Assembly: GCA_963808815.1 (NCBI GenBank)
Contig: CAWEGI010000001.1
Coordinates: forward strand, 62,001-126,000
Direction of reading: 5' to 3'
DNA: 64,000 bases
Source of the DNA: DATBLE01 sp963808815
Lineage (GTDB): Bacteria > Actinomycetota > Thermoleophilia > Gaiellales > Gaiellaceae
Position numbers and translations under genes: made by a program. Below are positions 17,456-26,343 of the stretch, piece by piece. How positions within the stretch are numbered: position 1 is the stretch's first letter; every line of letters starts with the position of its first letter. The notes beneath the pieces were generated by a model. It had not been told where the DNA came from. It did no database searches and worked only from the letters and a program-made list of their open reading frames with translations.

Positions 17456-18252
17456 CGGCGCAGCGCCTCGCGCGCGAGCCGGAGCCGGGAGGGCCGGGGG
17501 CGGCGGGTGAAGATGTCCCAGCCGGCGTCCTCGAGCGCCTCCAGCGCCGCCAGGCCGCCGCGGGCGAACAGCCCGACCGCCCGTCCGACCCGGCCGCCGA
17601 TCCGCTCCCGGAGGAGCACACCGCCGGAGAGCAGCCCGCGGGCGCGGTCGGCCTCGAAGCGCAGCAGCCGGGTCAGCGGCTCGTTGGGCGCGTCCAGCGC
17701 CGTCACGTCGTAGCGGCGGCGGTCCTCTGCGGGCAGGTAGACGCGGCCGAGCCCGAGATCCCGGGGGACGTCCTGGAGGAAGTTGACGAGCTGGAGGCCC
17801 GTGCAGACGTCGTCGGAGGCGGCGACCAGCTCGGCGTCGTCGGACCGCCTGAGCAGGCCGAGGACCAGGCGGCCGACCGGGTCTGCCGAGTGGACGCAGT
17901 AGTGCTTCAGGTCGGCCCAGGTCGCGTACTCGGAGATCCGCTGGTCCATCCGGTTGGCCTCGATCAGGCGCAGGAACGGCTCGCGGGGCAGGTCGAACTC
18001 GCGGATCGTCGGCTGGAGCTGCTGCATCACCGGCCACGCCGGGGAGCCGGCGCCGTAACAGGCGTCAACTTCACCCTCGAGCTCGTCGAGCAGCGCGAGC
18101 CGGTCGCCCTCGGCCTCGTCGCCGAGGATGTCCACGAGCCGGGCGAACCCGTACACGGCCCGCAGGTGCGGACGGAGCGCACGCGGGAAGAGGAGCGACG
18201 CGACCGGGAAGTTCTCGGTCCGCGCACGGGCGGCGACGGCAGTCGGGTCCAC
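17452..18252 (-). CDS. hpnC: Hydroxysqualene synthase HpnC
   Basis: A 266-residue squalene synthase-family enzyme converting presqualene-PP to hydroxysqualene. The N-terminus 'ENFPVASLLFPRALRPHLRAVYGFARLVDILGDE' is characteristic of HpnC, and the second site reads 'LQLVNFLQDVPRDLGLGRVYLP'. The first acidic site is 'DILGDEAEGD' rather than a strict DDxxD. GTG 18252 is chosen because it sits just before the first family residues. It is the first gene of the operon, only 35 bases from the divergent alcohol dehydrogenase, so both promoters must overlap. Confidence 0.93.
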   Translation of the reverse strand: MDPTAVAARARTENFPVASLLFPRALRPHLRAVYGFARLVDILGDEAEGDRLALLDELEGEVDACYGAGSPAWPVMQQLQPTIREFDLPREPFLRLIEANRMDQRISEYATWADLKHYCVHSADPVGRLVLGLLRRSDDAELVAASDDVCTGLQLVNFLQDVPRDLGLGRVYLPAEDRRRYDVTALDAPNEPLTRLLRFEADRARGLLSGGVLLRERIGGRVGRAVGLFARGGLAALEALEDAGWDIFTRRPRPSRLRLAREALRR

Positions 18253-18287
18253 GCCCGTATTGAAACAGCGTCTGCCACGATCCGGCC

Positions 18288-19241
18288 GTGAGGGCAATGG
18301 TGCTCGACCGGCCGGGACAGCGGCTCCGCGTGGCGGAGGTACCCGATCCCGAGCCGAGCCCGGGTCAGGTGCTGCTCGACGTGCGCGCGTGCGGGGTGTG
18401 CCGCACCGATCTGCACGTCGTCGACGGCGAGCTCCCGCACCCGAAGCTGCCGCTCGTCCCGGGCCATCAGATCGTCGGCGTCACCGGGGACGGCCGCCGC
18501 CTGGGCGTGCCCTGGCTCGGCTGGACCGACGGCGACTGCCGGTACTGCGTGCGCGGGTTGGAGAACCTCTGCGACCGCGCGCAGTTCACCGGGTACGACC
18601 TCGACGGCGGCTACGCGGACCGTGTGGTCGCCGACGAGCGTTTCTGCTTCTCGCTCCCCGACGGCTACACGGACGAGCAGGCGGCGCCGCTCCTGTGCGC
18701 CGGGCTGATCGGCTACCGCTCGCTGCGCATGGCCGGCGATGGCGAGCGCCTCGGCCTGTACGGGTTCGGCGCGTCCGCGCACATCGTCGCGCAGGTCGCG
18801 CGACACCAGGGCCGGCGTGTGTTCGCATTCACGAAGCCCGGCGACGGCGAGGGGCAGTCGTTCGCGCGCGAGCTCGGCGCGGAATGGGCGGGCGGATCGG
18901 ACGAGCGGCCGCCCGAGGAGCTCGACGCGGCGATCCTGTTCGCCCCGGCCGGGGAGCTCGTGCCGACCGCCCTGAGCGCCATGGCGAAGGGCGGCACGGT
19001 CGTCTGCGCGGGCATCCACATGACCGACATCCCGTCCTTCCCGTACGAGCTGCTCTGGGGCGAGCGGCAAGTGCGCTCGGTCGCCAACCTGACGCGGGCG
19101 GACGGCGACGAGTTCCTTGCACTCGCTCCGACGGTGCCGGTCCGGACCGAGATCGAGACGTTTCCGCTGGCCGACGCGAACGAGGCGCTCGACCGCCTGC
19201 GCGCCGGCCGGATCCGCGGCGCGGCCGTCCTGGTCGTCTAG
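18288..19241 (+). CDS. Zinc-dependent alcohol dehydrogenase (AdhA-like MDR family)
   Basis: A 317-residue medium-chain dehydrogenase. The catalytic zinc ligands are in place: Cys in 'ACGVCRTDLHV', His in 'VPGHQIVG', and Cys in 'APLLCAGLIGYRSL'. The structural-zinc lobe has 'DGDCRYCVRGLENLC', where the first of the usual four Cys is replaced by Asp, so that site may be weak. The NAD(P) fold has 'LGLYGFGASAHIVAQVA', with a relaxed glycine motif. The start is GTG 18288 (ATG 18297 is also possible). The stop shares a CTAG with the convergent gene. The natural alcohol is unknown. Confidence 0.88.
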   Translation: MRAMVLDRPGQRLRVAEVPDPEPSPGQVLLDVRACGVCRTDLHVVDGELPHPKLPLVPGHQIVGVTGDGRRLGVPWLGWTDGDCRYCVRGLENLCDRAQFTGYDLDGGYADRVVADERFCFSLPDGYTDEQAAPLLCAGLIGYRSLRMAGDGERLGLYGFGASAHIVAQVARHQGRRVFAFTKPGDGEGQSFARELGAEWAGGSDERPPEELDAAILFAPAGELVPTALSAMAKGGTVVCAGIHMTDIPSFPYELLWGERQVRSVANLTRADGDEFLALAPTVPVRTEIETFPLADANEALDRLRAGRIRGAAVLVV

Positions 19242-19734
19242 CTGCACTCCGTCGCGTTGAGCGCGACGTACACCGCCTGGGTGCCGAGGCCGAGCCCGAC
19301 GACCCCGACCCGCTTTCCGCCCTCGACCGTGAAGATCAGCCGGCCGAGCCGGTAGGCCATGATCCTGCCGCCTTGCCGGAACGGGACGAGCCGTGAGCCG
19401 TACGCACGCTTCAGAGCCCCGACGGTCGAGCACGGCCCGATCTGGTCGACGGTCTTGAGCCGGCGACTCCAGGTCGTGACGACAGAGACGCCCCGGGTGC
19501 CCGTGCGGAAGTAGCTCTCGACCTTCTGTCGCGTCGAGACGACCCGCTGGTAGCCGTCCTCGAGTCGGTCCAACCGCACCGGGCGGCGTCATCCGCGCCG
19601 TGGCCTGCGCCCGCGTCATCCCGAGGCGGATGCCGGCGATGGACGACGACGTGATCCCCGGCGCCGGCTGCGCCGCGGCGAGCGACGTCGGGCCGAGCAC
19701 GGCGACGGCGACGGACGACGATCGCGGCCCGCAT
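19238..19734 (-). CDS. Secreted protein of unknown function, two frameshifts
   Basis: Corrected, this is a 164-residue exported protein. ATG 19734 opens a signal peptide that only makes sense after removing one extra base near 19713, giving a basic start, a run of V/A and 'LGPTSLAAAQ'. The mature part begins 'ITSSSIAGIRLGMTRAQATARM'. A second extra base in the GGG at 19581-19583 is needed to reach the C-terminal part, which has 'VDQIGPCSTVGALKRAYG' and 'VGLGLGTQAVYVALNATEC'. With both corrections the gene is exactly 165 codons. The pattern 'I.G..LGMT.AQA' resembles small repeat domains of secreted actinobacterial proteins; no function can be assigned. Confidence 0.6.
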
Positions 19735-19757
19735 GGTGCGCCGCACCTTACCGTCGG

Positions 19758-20639
19758 CTAGCGGACCCGACGGAGACGGTCGGACCGGATCAGCTCGAGC
19801 ACGGTCGAGCCCACCTTCTGCAGGTTGGCCTGCGAGACCTGGCTCAGGTCATCGCAGACCTTCTGCCAGCAGCGGTAGCGAAAGTCGATCAGGTCGATCG
19901 CAGGGATGCCCGCTTCCAGGAACGGCGTGTGGTCGTCGATCACCGCTCCCTGTTCGCCCGTCGGGAAGAGCGCGCTCGTCCTCGCGCGCACCGCGGCGCC
20001 CCGCAGGCGCGACCAGAGCTGCGCGTCCGAGGTCGGGTCGCGGACCAGGCGGAGGTCGTGCAGGGCGATGAAGTCGAGGACGATCACCTCGCGAAGCTCG
20101 CGTGCGTGCGCGGCGGCGTAGGCCTTGCTGCCGCGGAGACCCTCAGCGTAGAAGTCGGAGAAACCGGCAGGCGCCTCCTCGCCGTCGGTGAGGAGGAAGC
20201 GGACGGCGACCTGGCCCGGCCGCCGTGGGTCGCTCCTCAGCGCCTTCGCGACCGCGATCGCCGCGCCCACACCCGCCGCGCTGTTGTTGGCGCCCAGGTA
20301 GCCGGGAACCGGCGTGGTGTCGTAGTGGGCAACCAGCAGGATGGCAGGCAGCCGGCCGGGGAGCTGCCCGACGATGTTGCGGAGACCACCCGGTACCGCC
20401 TCGAAGTGTCCGCCGGGGAGGAGTTTGACCAGCCGCGCCGCGGCTGCGCGCTGCGCCGCGGAGCCGGCGGGCCGAGGGCCGAACGAGAGCTGGAGCTTCG
20501 TCAGCTGGTAGGCGTACCGCCCGTCGAAGCCCGCGCCGGGCTGGACGGCATGCGCACGCGCGCCCACCGCTCCGGCGGCGACAAGCGCCGACACGACGCT
20601 GACGGCAACGACTCGTCCTATGGGAAATCGCTCGCGCAA
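19758..20639 (-). CDS. Exported M28 / glutaminyl-cyclase-like zinc peptidase
   Basis: A 293-residue protein with an N-terminal signal peptide or anchor ('VVAVSVVSALVAAGAVGARA'). The M28 fold shows H-Y-D in 'ILLVAHYDTTPVPG', Glu in 'LLTDGEEAPAG', 'EVIVLDFIALHD', and His in 'VIDDHTPFLEAGIPAIDLIDF'. The C-terminal pattern and 'YAEGLRGSKAYA' are closer to glutaminyl-peptide cyclotransferases than to plain aminopeptidases. The metal-bridging Asp of 'GAxD' is Asn here ('GANNSAAG'), which is unusual. The start is TTG 20639, eight bases after tRNA-Thr; no ATG or GTG lies nearby, so the start is uncertain. Confidence 0.78.
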   Translation of the reverse strand: MRERFPIGRVVAVSVVSALVAAGAVGARAHAVQPGAGFDGRYAYQLTKLQLSFGPRPAGSAAQRAAAARLVKLLPGGHFEAVPGGLRNIVGQLPGRLPAILLVAHYDTTPVPGYLGANNSAAGVGAAIAVAKALRSDPRRPGQVAVRFLLTDGEEAPAGFSDFYAEGLRGSKAYAAAHARELREVIVLDFIALHDLRLVRDPTSDAQLWSRLRGAAVRARTSALFPTGEQGAVIDDHTPFLEAGIPAIDLIDFRYRCWQKVCDDLSQVSQANLQKVGSTVLELIRSDRLRRVR

Positions 20640-20646
20640 CGGGTGA

Positions 20647-20719
20647 AGCCGACGCCCGGACTCGAACCGGGGACCCCTTCATTACGAGTGAAGTGCTCTA
20701 CCAGCTGAGCTACGTCGGC
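20647..20719 (-). tRNA. tRNA-Thr (anticodon CGU)
   Basis: A full cloverleaf can be drawn on the minus strand. The 7-bp acceptor stem GCCGACG/CGTCGGC is perfect, the D arm is GCTC-AGCTGGTA-GAGC, and the anticodon stem CTTCA/TGAAG encloses the loop CTCGTAA, giving anticodon CGT (reads ACG, Thr). The T arm is CCCGG-TTCGAGT-CCGGG. The discriminator base is U at 20647 and CCA is not encoded. Confidence 0.97.
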
Positions 20720-20737
20720 GAGGCTCGAAGCGGGGCC

Positions 20738-20743
20738 AGTATA
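20738..20743 (-). promoter_or_regulatory. -10 box of the tRNA-Thr promoter
   Basis: TATACT on the minus strand, 18 bases before the tRNA 5' end and embedded in very G+C-rich sequence where such an A+T box stands out. No convincing -35 is seen at the expected spacing. Confidence 0.6.
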
Positions 20744-21025
20744 GCCCCGCCCACGCGCCCCCCGATGTAGCGGGAGATCCTCTCGGGCGGTGCCCGACGC
20801 CGTCCACGGAATCGCACCCGATAAGAACCGGTGAAATCGTGAGCAGAATGCGTCGTTGAAATCTCCAGTCGATCAAGACTAGGATCGGAAACGGTCACCG
20901 CAGATCGTGATTTCTTCTGCCGGTGGACGCATCCCTCGTTCGAACGTCCAGGAGGGCACCGAAGACAAGGCCGGTGCTCTCCTGTTCGTGCGTGTCTTCG
21001 CAGCGGACACGCGGACCGGACACGA
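20744..21025. other. Intergenic region without a supported gene
   Basis: Between the tRNA promoter and the terminator of the binding-protein gene. It is less G+C-rich than its surroundings, with patches such as TTGAAATCTCC and GATTTCTTCTG. Open frames crossing it lack starts, ribosome-binding sites and family resemblance. It probably holds only promoter or spacer sequence. Confidence 0.5.
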
Positions 21026-21054
21026 GTGGGCGCCGGGTCGAGCCCGGCGCCCAC
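21026..21054 (-). terminator. Hairpin terminator after the oligopeptide-binding gene
   Basis: A perfect 12-bp stem GTGGGCGCCGGG / CCCGGCGCCCAC with a five-base loop, starting 24 bases after the stop codon at 21078. There is no U-tract, as is common in high-G+C actinobacteria. Confidence 0.8.
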
Positions 21055-21077
21055 TGAAAACGGCTCGTGTCCTCTTC

Positions 21078-22746
21078 CTACTTGAGGAAGAAGGTGTTCA
21101 GGTTCGCGGCACCGTGTGCGGCCTGGAACAGATAGCCGCCGGTGCGAGCCGACACGAACTCGCGGATGTTCCGGTTCTCGTACGCCGCCCACGGGGCGTA
21201 CTTCGTGGTGATCTCGCGGTCGAGGTTCTGGTACGCCGCGGAGCGCTTGTCTCCGGTCAGCGCATTCGCCGCCCTCATCTGCTTGTTCAGCGCGGGCACG
21301 TTCAGGTACGAGAGGTTGTTGTTGTTCGCCTCGTGGATGTTGTCGCCGTTGAACAGGATGTCGATGAAGTCGTACGGATCCGCGTAGTCGGCGAACCAGC
21401 CGACCAGCGCCGCGTCGTACGGCTCACCCTTCGTGCCGGTGGCGATGTAGATCTGGAAGCCCTGCAGGAGCTTCACGTTCACGTTGCAGCCGATCTGACC
21501 CAGGTTGTACTTGAACACCTGCGCCAGGTTCTGGCCGATCGAGCTGTTGGCCGTGTACAGGGTGACGTCCTTGCAGCCACCTGCCCCTGAGGCCAGCGAC
21601 TTCGCCTTCGGGTAGTCGGCGCCCTTGATCGGGAAGGCCTTGATGTCCTTGTAGCCGGCGAGGCCGGGCGGAAGGATCTGGTCGTCCCGGTGGCCGGCGA
21701 ACGCGCCGCGGACCCGCACCATCGCGGGCCGGTCGATCGCGTAGTTGGCCGCCCTCCGCATACCGACGCTCTTGAACGCGTTGCGGGAGGTGTTCAGGGC
21801 GATGTAGTCGACGTTCAGACCGCCGTTCACGAAGTAGCGGAAGTTGCCGCCCTTGTGGACACCGTACTGCTGCGCCAGGCTCGCGTGCGCGGTCGCCGGA
21901 AGACCACCGGCGTCGTAGTCGGACTGCCCCGACTTCACCTGCAGCAGGCTCTGGTCGAGGTTGGTGTTCATCGTGAACACGAACGTGCCGACGTTGTGCG
22001 GGCCGCGAGCCCTTGTAGTTCGGGTTCGTCCGCATGATCAGCTGACGGCCGACCTGGCGGCTGGCGACGTAGTACGGGCCGAACGACGCGAACGAGTTGA
22101 TCCCGTCGGCGTTGATCGGCGTCCCCTTCGGGATCGGACAGAAGAAGTCCATCGCCATCTTGGACAGGAACGAGCCGTCGGGCTTCATCAGCGTGATCGT
22201 CAGCTTCTGACCGTTGGCCTTGACGCCGCCGGCGGTCGCGGCCTTGCCGTCGGCGACGGCCTGTGCCCCGACGATGCCGTTGGCGCCGGTGATGAACGGA
22301 ACGGACGGCGACTGCATCTTCGGGTTCAGGTCACGGTTGATCGCCGCGGCGTAGTTCGCAGCGGTCAGCGCTTCGCCCGTGTTCGACTTCATCCCGGACT
22401 TGATCGTGAACACGTACGTGCGGCCGTTCTTGGAGACGGCCGGGAAGCCGACTGCGGCGTCGGGAGCGAGCTTGCTGCCGACCGGGTCCGGCTTGTCCGG
22501 GTAGTACATGAGCTTTGCGCAGGTCGCGTCGAGGATCTGCCACGACAGCGTGCCGTACGCGAGCGCCGGATCGACGTAGTCGACGTCGGTCGCGGACGCG
22601 TTGATGTTCATCGTCCCGCCCTTCTTCTGCCCGGAGGCAGACGGGCTGTTGGACTTGCTGGACGCCGGGCCGGCGAACGCAGCCGCGATCAGCATCGCGG
22701 CCCCGAGCGCAGCCATGGCGCCAGAAGCCAAGACCTTTCTGTGCAT
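21078..22746 (-). CDS. ABC transporter substrate-binding protein, SBP_bac_5 (peptide/nickel) type, frameshifted
   Basis: A 555-residue exported solute-binding protein. ATG 22746 has an excellent ribosome-binding site (GGAAGGAG) and opens a signal peptide ('LASGAMAALGAAMLIAAAFAG') without a lipobox Cys. Family segments include 'ATDVDYVDPALAYGTLSWQ', 'FPAVSKNGRTYVFTIKSGMK', 'MRRAANYAIDRPAMVRV' and 'DAALVGWFADYADPYDFIDILF'. The two halves are in different frames: one extra base in the run at 22000-22002 must be removed, giving exactly 556 codons. No permease or ATPase gene is adjacent, so its transporter partners are elsewhere. A terminator follows, and a LysR regulator is divergent upstream. 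Confidence 0.88.
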
Positions 22747-22801
22747 CGATCTCCTTCCCTCCACGTCGAATGGCTTGACTGTCCCGATCAGACGGGCGTA
22801 G

Positions 22802-22814
22802 TAACGATTCGTTA
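22802..22814. promoter_or_regulatory. Putative LysR-type binding site (T-N11-A)
   Basis: TAACGATTCGTTA is a 6-1-6 dyad that also fits the T-N11-A rule for LysR regulators. It lies 56 bases before the binding-protein start, in the gap shared with the divergent LysR gene at 23187. Assignment to that regulator is inferred from position. Confidence 0.45.
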
Positions 22815-23186
22815 GCCGATTTCGCTGCGGATAATCTGGCGATCCATATCGGCCAGCGACGTCCGTATTTCGCTTCGACAAGCCGTTTTATTCACACGCG
22901 GAACTCGGCAAGGAAGATCCGCGATCACATTTCGTGATCGGACGATGATTCGCCCGAAACCGCCGGGGCTCGGCGACGCGGCGAACGTGAGGCTCAGCTC
23001 CGGCCCCGCGTGATCAGCCCGATGCATTTGTTGATTCGAGTGTCTGATCGAGCCGGCCGGATTTCCGTTTGTGTAGCCCGGTTCCGTTCATGAAGCATCG
23101 GATCCAAGATGGCCGAGTCACAACGGACGAGGAACCGCGCGCCAACCGGCGGCTCGCTCGCTCGTCTCACCCTGGAGAGAGCTTCC
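22815..23186. other. Divergent intergenic region, binding protein / LysR
   Basis: About 370 bases that are relatively A+T-rich for this genome, with elements such as TTTATTCACAC and GATGATTCG. Open frames here lack family features. It probably holds the promoter of the LysR gene; a GGAGAG at 23174-23179 is the likely ribosome-binding site for GTG 23187. Confidence 0.5.
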
Positions 23187-24138
23187 GTGATTGCATCGAG
23201 CCAGTGGGCCGGACTCGAGCTGCGTCATCTGATCACGCTCGAGGCCGTGGCAAGACATCGCTCCTTCCGGAAGGCTGCCCTCTGCCTGAACTACACCCAG
23301 TCGGGGATCAGCCAGCAGGTGGCCGCCCTCGAGCGGATCGTCGGCGAGCGGCTGATCGAGCGGCCCGGAGGGTCGAGGCCCGTGGGGCTGACCGACGCGG
23401 GCGAGATCGTCCTCCGCCACGCGGAAGCGATCTTTCACGAGATCACCGCGGCGCAGGCCGATGTGGGCGTGCTCACACGCGGCACGGCGGGGGTGCTCAG
23501 GGTCGGCGCGTTCCAGAGCGTCAGCGCCGAGCTCGTCCCCGAGCTGATCCGCCGCCTCCCGGATGCCCAGCCGGGCCTATCGGTCGACCTCGTGCAAACC
23601 ACGGCCGACACCGAGCTCTTCGCCCTCCTCGAAGAGGGCCGACTCGACGTCACCTTCGCGATCCTGCCGCTCCCGCAGGGCCCGTTCGAGGCGGTCGAGC
23701 TGTTCGCCGACCCGATCGTGCTGATGGTCTCGACGAGCTCGCCGCTCGCCCGCCGGCGCGAGCCGGTCGGCCTAGAAGAGCTGGCCGGCCTGCCCCTGAT
23801 CACCTCGCACGACTGCCGCTACCTGAACGGCTTCGAGGCGCGGATGCACGAGCGGGGCTACGAACCCGACGTCGTGCACCGCACGGACGACAACGGGACG
23901 CTGTACGGGCTGATCGCCGGGCGGGGTCGGCGCGGCCGTCGGCACGCAGCTGGTCGCGGACGGCGCCAAGGGCAGCGTCGCCACCCTGGAGATCGAGGAG
24001 CCGCTCCCGCCGAGGCGCGTCGCGCTCGCGTGGCGGCGGGACCGCGAGTTCCCACCCAGGCACGAGGCGTTCCTCGAGCTCGTCCGGTCGGTCTGCCGGG
24101 ACCTCGGGCTCGAACCGACGGCGGCCGCGGCCGCCTGA
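23187..24138 (+). CDS. LysR-family transcriptional regulator, frameshifted
   Basis: A 316-residue LysR regulator. The N-terminal winged helix-turn-helix reads 'LELRHLITLEAVARHRSFRKAALCLNYTQSGISQQVAALERIVGERLIER'-like sequence (residues 10-60), and the effector domain begins with 'GVLRVGAFQSVSAELVPELI'. GTG 23187 is preferred over upstream starts because of the GGAGAG site and the normal LysR N-terminus. The C-terminal 65 residues ('GVGAAVGTQLVADGAKGSVATLEI') lie in another frame: one extra G in the run at 23929-23931 must be dropped, which then ends at TGA 24136-24138. It probably controls the divergent solute-binding protein gene. Confidence 0.85.
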
Positions 24139-24147
24139 CCCGGCTCG

Positions 24148-24363
24148 TCAGGCGCCCGTCCGGCTGGTCTCGGCGCTCGGACACGACCGCTCGTCGAGCA
24201 CGGGTTCGCTGAGCTTCAGCCGAAAGGTGACCGCCTTGCTGGGCACGATCCCCCGGTCGCCGGGGACGTCGATCTGCTCGTCTCTCGAGCGGACGAGCCT
24301 GATCCAGTCGAGATGCCCGGGAATCGGGGTCAGAGGGCTTCGCTCGCCCGCTGCGATCAGCAA
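24148..24363 (-). CDS. Possible small protein of unknown function
   Basis: A 71-codon frame from a TTG start with G/C-rich third positions, containing 'HLDWIRLVRSRDEQIDVPGDRGIVPS'. No signal, membrane segment or known family is visible and no ribosome-binding site is clear. It could equally be chance coding in the 236-base gap between LysR and the next gene. Confidence 0.25.
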   Translation of the reverse strand: MLIAAGERSPLTPIPGHLDWIRLVRSRDEQIDVPGDRGIVPSKAVTFRLKLSEPVLDERSCPSAETSRTGA

Positions 24364-24374
24364 ACTATGAATCG

Positions 24375-24968
24375 GTGAATCGCCTGCTCGCCGGGGGGGC
24401 CCTGGCCATCTTCATCGCCGCGATCGCTGTGATCGCGCTCTCCAGCGTGGGCTCGAAGAGCAGCGCGACGAGGGCGACGACGACCACGGCCGCGACCACG
24501 AAGCCGGCCGGTCGGCCAAAGCCGCCCGAGCCCGCGCCGAAACCCGCCCGCATCAAACTGGTCGCGGTCGGCCCGTACGACCCCCCGCCGGGCGACGGTA
24601 CCGAGAACGACGCCGAGGTCGCGAACGCCGTCGACGGGAACGCGTCGACCTTCTGGAGCACCGAGCACTACACCCACGGCTTCTTCAAGCCGGGGGTGGG
24701 CATCGTGCTCGATGCCGGCAGGAAGCGGCCGATCGGCCGCGTGCTGGTGGGAACGGACGACGCCGGCGCGCGAGCCGAGATCCAGCTGAGCGACCAGCCG
24801 ACGGGGCCATACCGGTTGGTGTCGGCCGGCAAGCCGCTCCAGCCGGGGACGACCGCGTTCCCGCTGAAGCGAGGGGCGTCCGGACGCTACGTGCTGGTGT
24901 GGGTGACGGCCGTGCCGACCGCCACCGGGGAAGCGCACATCACCGAGGTGCGCGCGCTCGGACGCTAG
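24375..24968 (+). CDS. Membrane-anchored protein with a discoidin (F5/8 type C)-like domain
   Basis: A 197-residue protein. An N-terminal anchor (residues 3-27, 'LLAGGALAIFIAAIAVIALSS') is followed by a Thr/Pro/Lys-rich linker to about residue 62. The outer domain then shows 'DAEVANAVDGNASTFWSTEHY', the entry motif of galactose-binding-like/discoidin domains, and ends in 'TGEAHITEVRALGR'. It is probably a surface carbohydrate- or wall-binding module; similar domains end serine/threonine-kinase and MviN-type wall proteins in actinobacteria. Start GTG 24375. It shares the CTAG stop with the convergent sigma-factor gene. Confidence 0.7.
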   Translation: MNRLLAGGALAIFIAAIAVIALSSVGSKSSATRATTTTAATTKPAGRPKPPEPAPKPARIKLVAVGPYDPPPGDGTENDAEVANAVDGNASTFWSTEHYTHGFFKPGVGIVLDAGRKRPIGRVLVGTDDAGARAEIQLSDQPTGPYRLVSAGKPLQPGTTAFPLKRGASGRYVLVWVTAVPTATGEAHITEVRALGR

Positions 24969-26343
24969 CCGTGGTCATGGCCGCCGTGGCCGTCCCCGCC
25001 GCCGTGATCGTCGCCGCCCCCGGAGCCGCTCGTGCTTCCGTCGTCGGCCTCGCCGGTCCCGCCCCCGCCGCTCGAGCCTACGGCTGACTCGCCTGCACCC
25101 TCGCCGCCGCCGGGGCCCGATGAAGCGGAGGTCGAGCCGTCGCCGCCTCCCGGGCCGGGCCCGGAGCCGGCGGCGGTTCCAGCGTCGTCCCCACCCGAGC
25201 CGGTCCCGTCGGAGCCGGGACCGGACGAGCCGCCCACCGACCCGGCCGAGCCCGAGCCCTCAGCCGGCCCGCTGTCGTCGCGCGGAGCCGGCGGCGGAGC
25301 CTCGACCGCGGGCTGCTCTGGCACAGGGGCCGTGCTCGGCAGGGGAGCAGCCGCACGGCCACGGGCGCCGGAGGCGTCACGGGGAGCGGTTCGGCCGGCG
25401 GGGTCCGTGGTACTACGGCCGACTCCGGCGCGATCCGTGATCCGGGCGCCGCAGTTCGCTCCGGGTGCACGTTGCGCGATACCGAACGCGCCGGCACCCG
25501 CGCCGGCGGGTTCGTACGCCGCGCGTGGACAGCGGAGCGGACGGCCGGGAGCGTGACTGCCCAAGGGGCGACCGCAGCATCGGCCGGCGGCGTGCCGACC
25601 TCCCGGCCGACATCGTGGGTCTCGATCGCGCCCACCGTCCCGCCAGCGACCACGACGGCGGCGGCTCCAGCAGCGAGCTTGGCGAGGCCGGAGGCCGCCG
25701 GTGCATCAGGCATTCCGAGCACCAGTCGCGCGAGTGCGTCGCGCAGCGCGCCGAGCGGCGCTGCCAGTGCGCCCGCGGAACCCGAGAGCGGTCGCAGGCG
25801 GCCGCGCAGCTCCCGTCGGGCGCGCACGAGGAGCGACTCGACCGCCGGCTCGGTCACCCCGAGTGCACCGGCGAGCTCGGCGTAGGTGAGGCCGGAGAAC
25901 TCGCGTAGCAGCAATGCCCGTCGCTGCTGCCGGGGAAGCTCCCCGATCGCGCGCCAGAGCTCCTCGAGGTCGGCGTTGGCGGCCGCCTGGACGACGGGAT
26001 CGGGCAGCCTGCTCTCGAGCTCACCCTGGTGGAAGGGCTCGCGCATCCGACGCTCGATCGCCGCCCAGCATTCGTTGCGGGCGATCGTCGCCAGCCAGGC
26101 GGCCGGGTGCCTTGGCTCGACGCCGTTCCGGATGCTGCGATAGGCCGCGAGGAACGTCTGCTGGGAGGCGTCCTCGGCCTCGTGCTCGTTGCGGAGCAGC
26201 ATGCGGCAGAGGCCAAGCACCGTCGGCCCGTGACGCTCGAAGATCTCGGCGGTCCGCGCCGCGGCCGCCCCGTCAGGGCGACCGCGGTACGAGAGCGGCT
26301 CGACTGCGCTAGTCGTCGCCGCCTCCACCGCCGCCGTGGTCAT
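24965..26343 (-). CDS. ECF-type sigma factor with membrane segment and Gly/Asp/His-rich tail, frameshifted
   Basis: The N-terminal 200 residues are a sigma-70 family factor: region 2 'CRMLLRNEHEAEDASQQTFLAAYR' and region 4 'LPRQQRRALLLREFSGLTYAELAGALGVTEPAVESLLVRARRELR'-like. After region 4 comes a hydrophobic stretch ('LAKLAAGAAAVVVAGGTVGAI') and a long Pro/Ala- then Gly/Asp/His-rich part ending 'GGDGHGGHDHG'. The last third is in another frame; one base is missing in the run at 25342-25345, and with it the gene is exactly 460 codons. This suggests a sigma factor tethered to the membrane with an exported, possibly metal-binding tail. ATG 26343 is tentative; it overlaps the upstream gene by 35 bases. 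No anti-sigma gene is visible. Confidence 0.75.
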
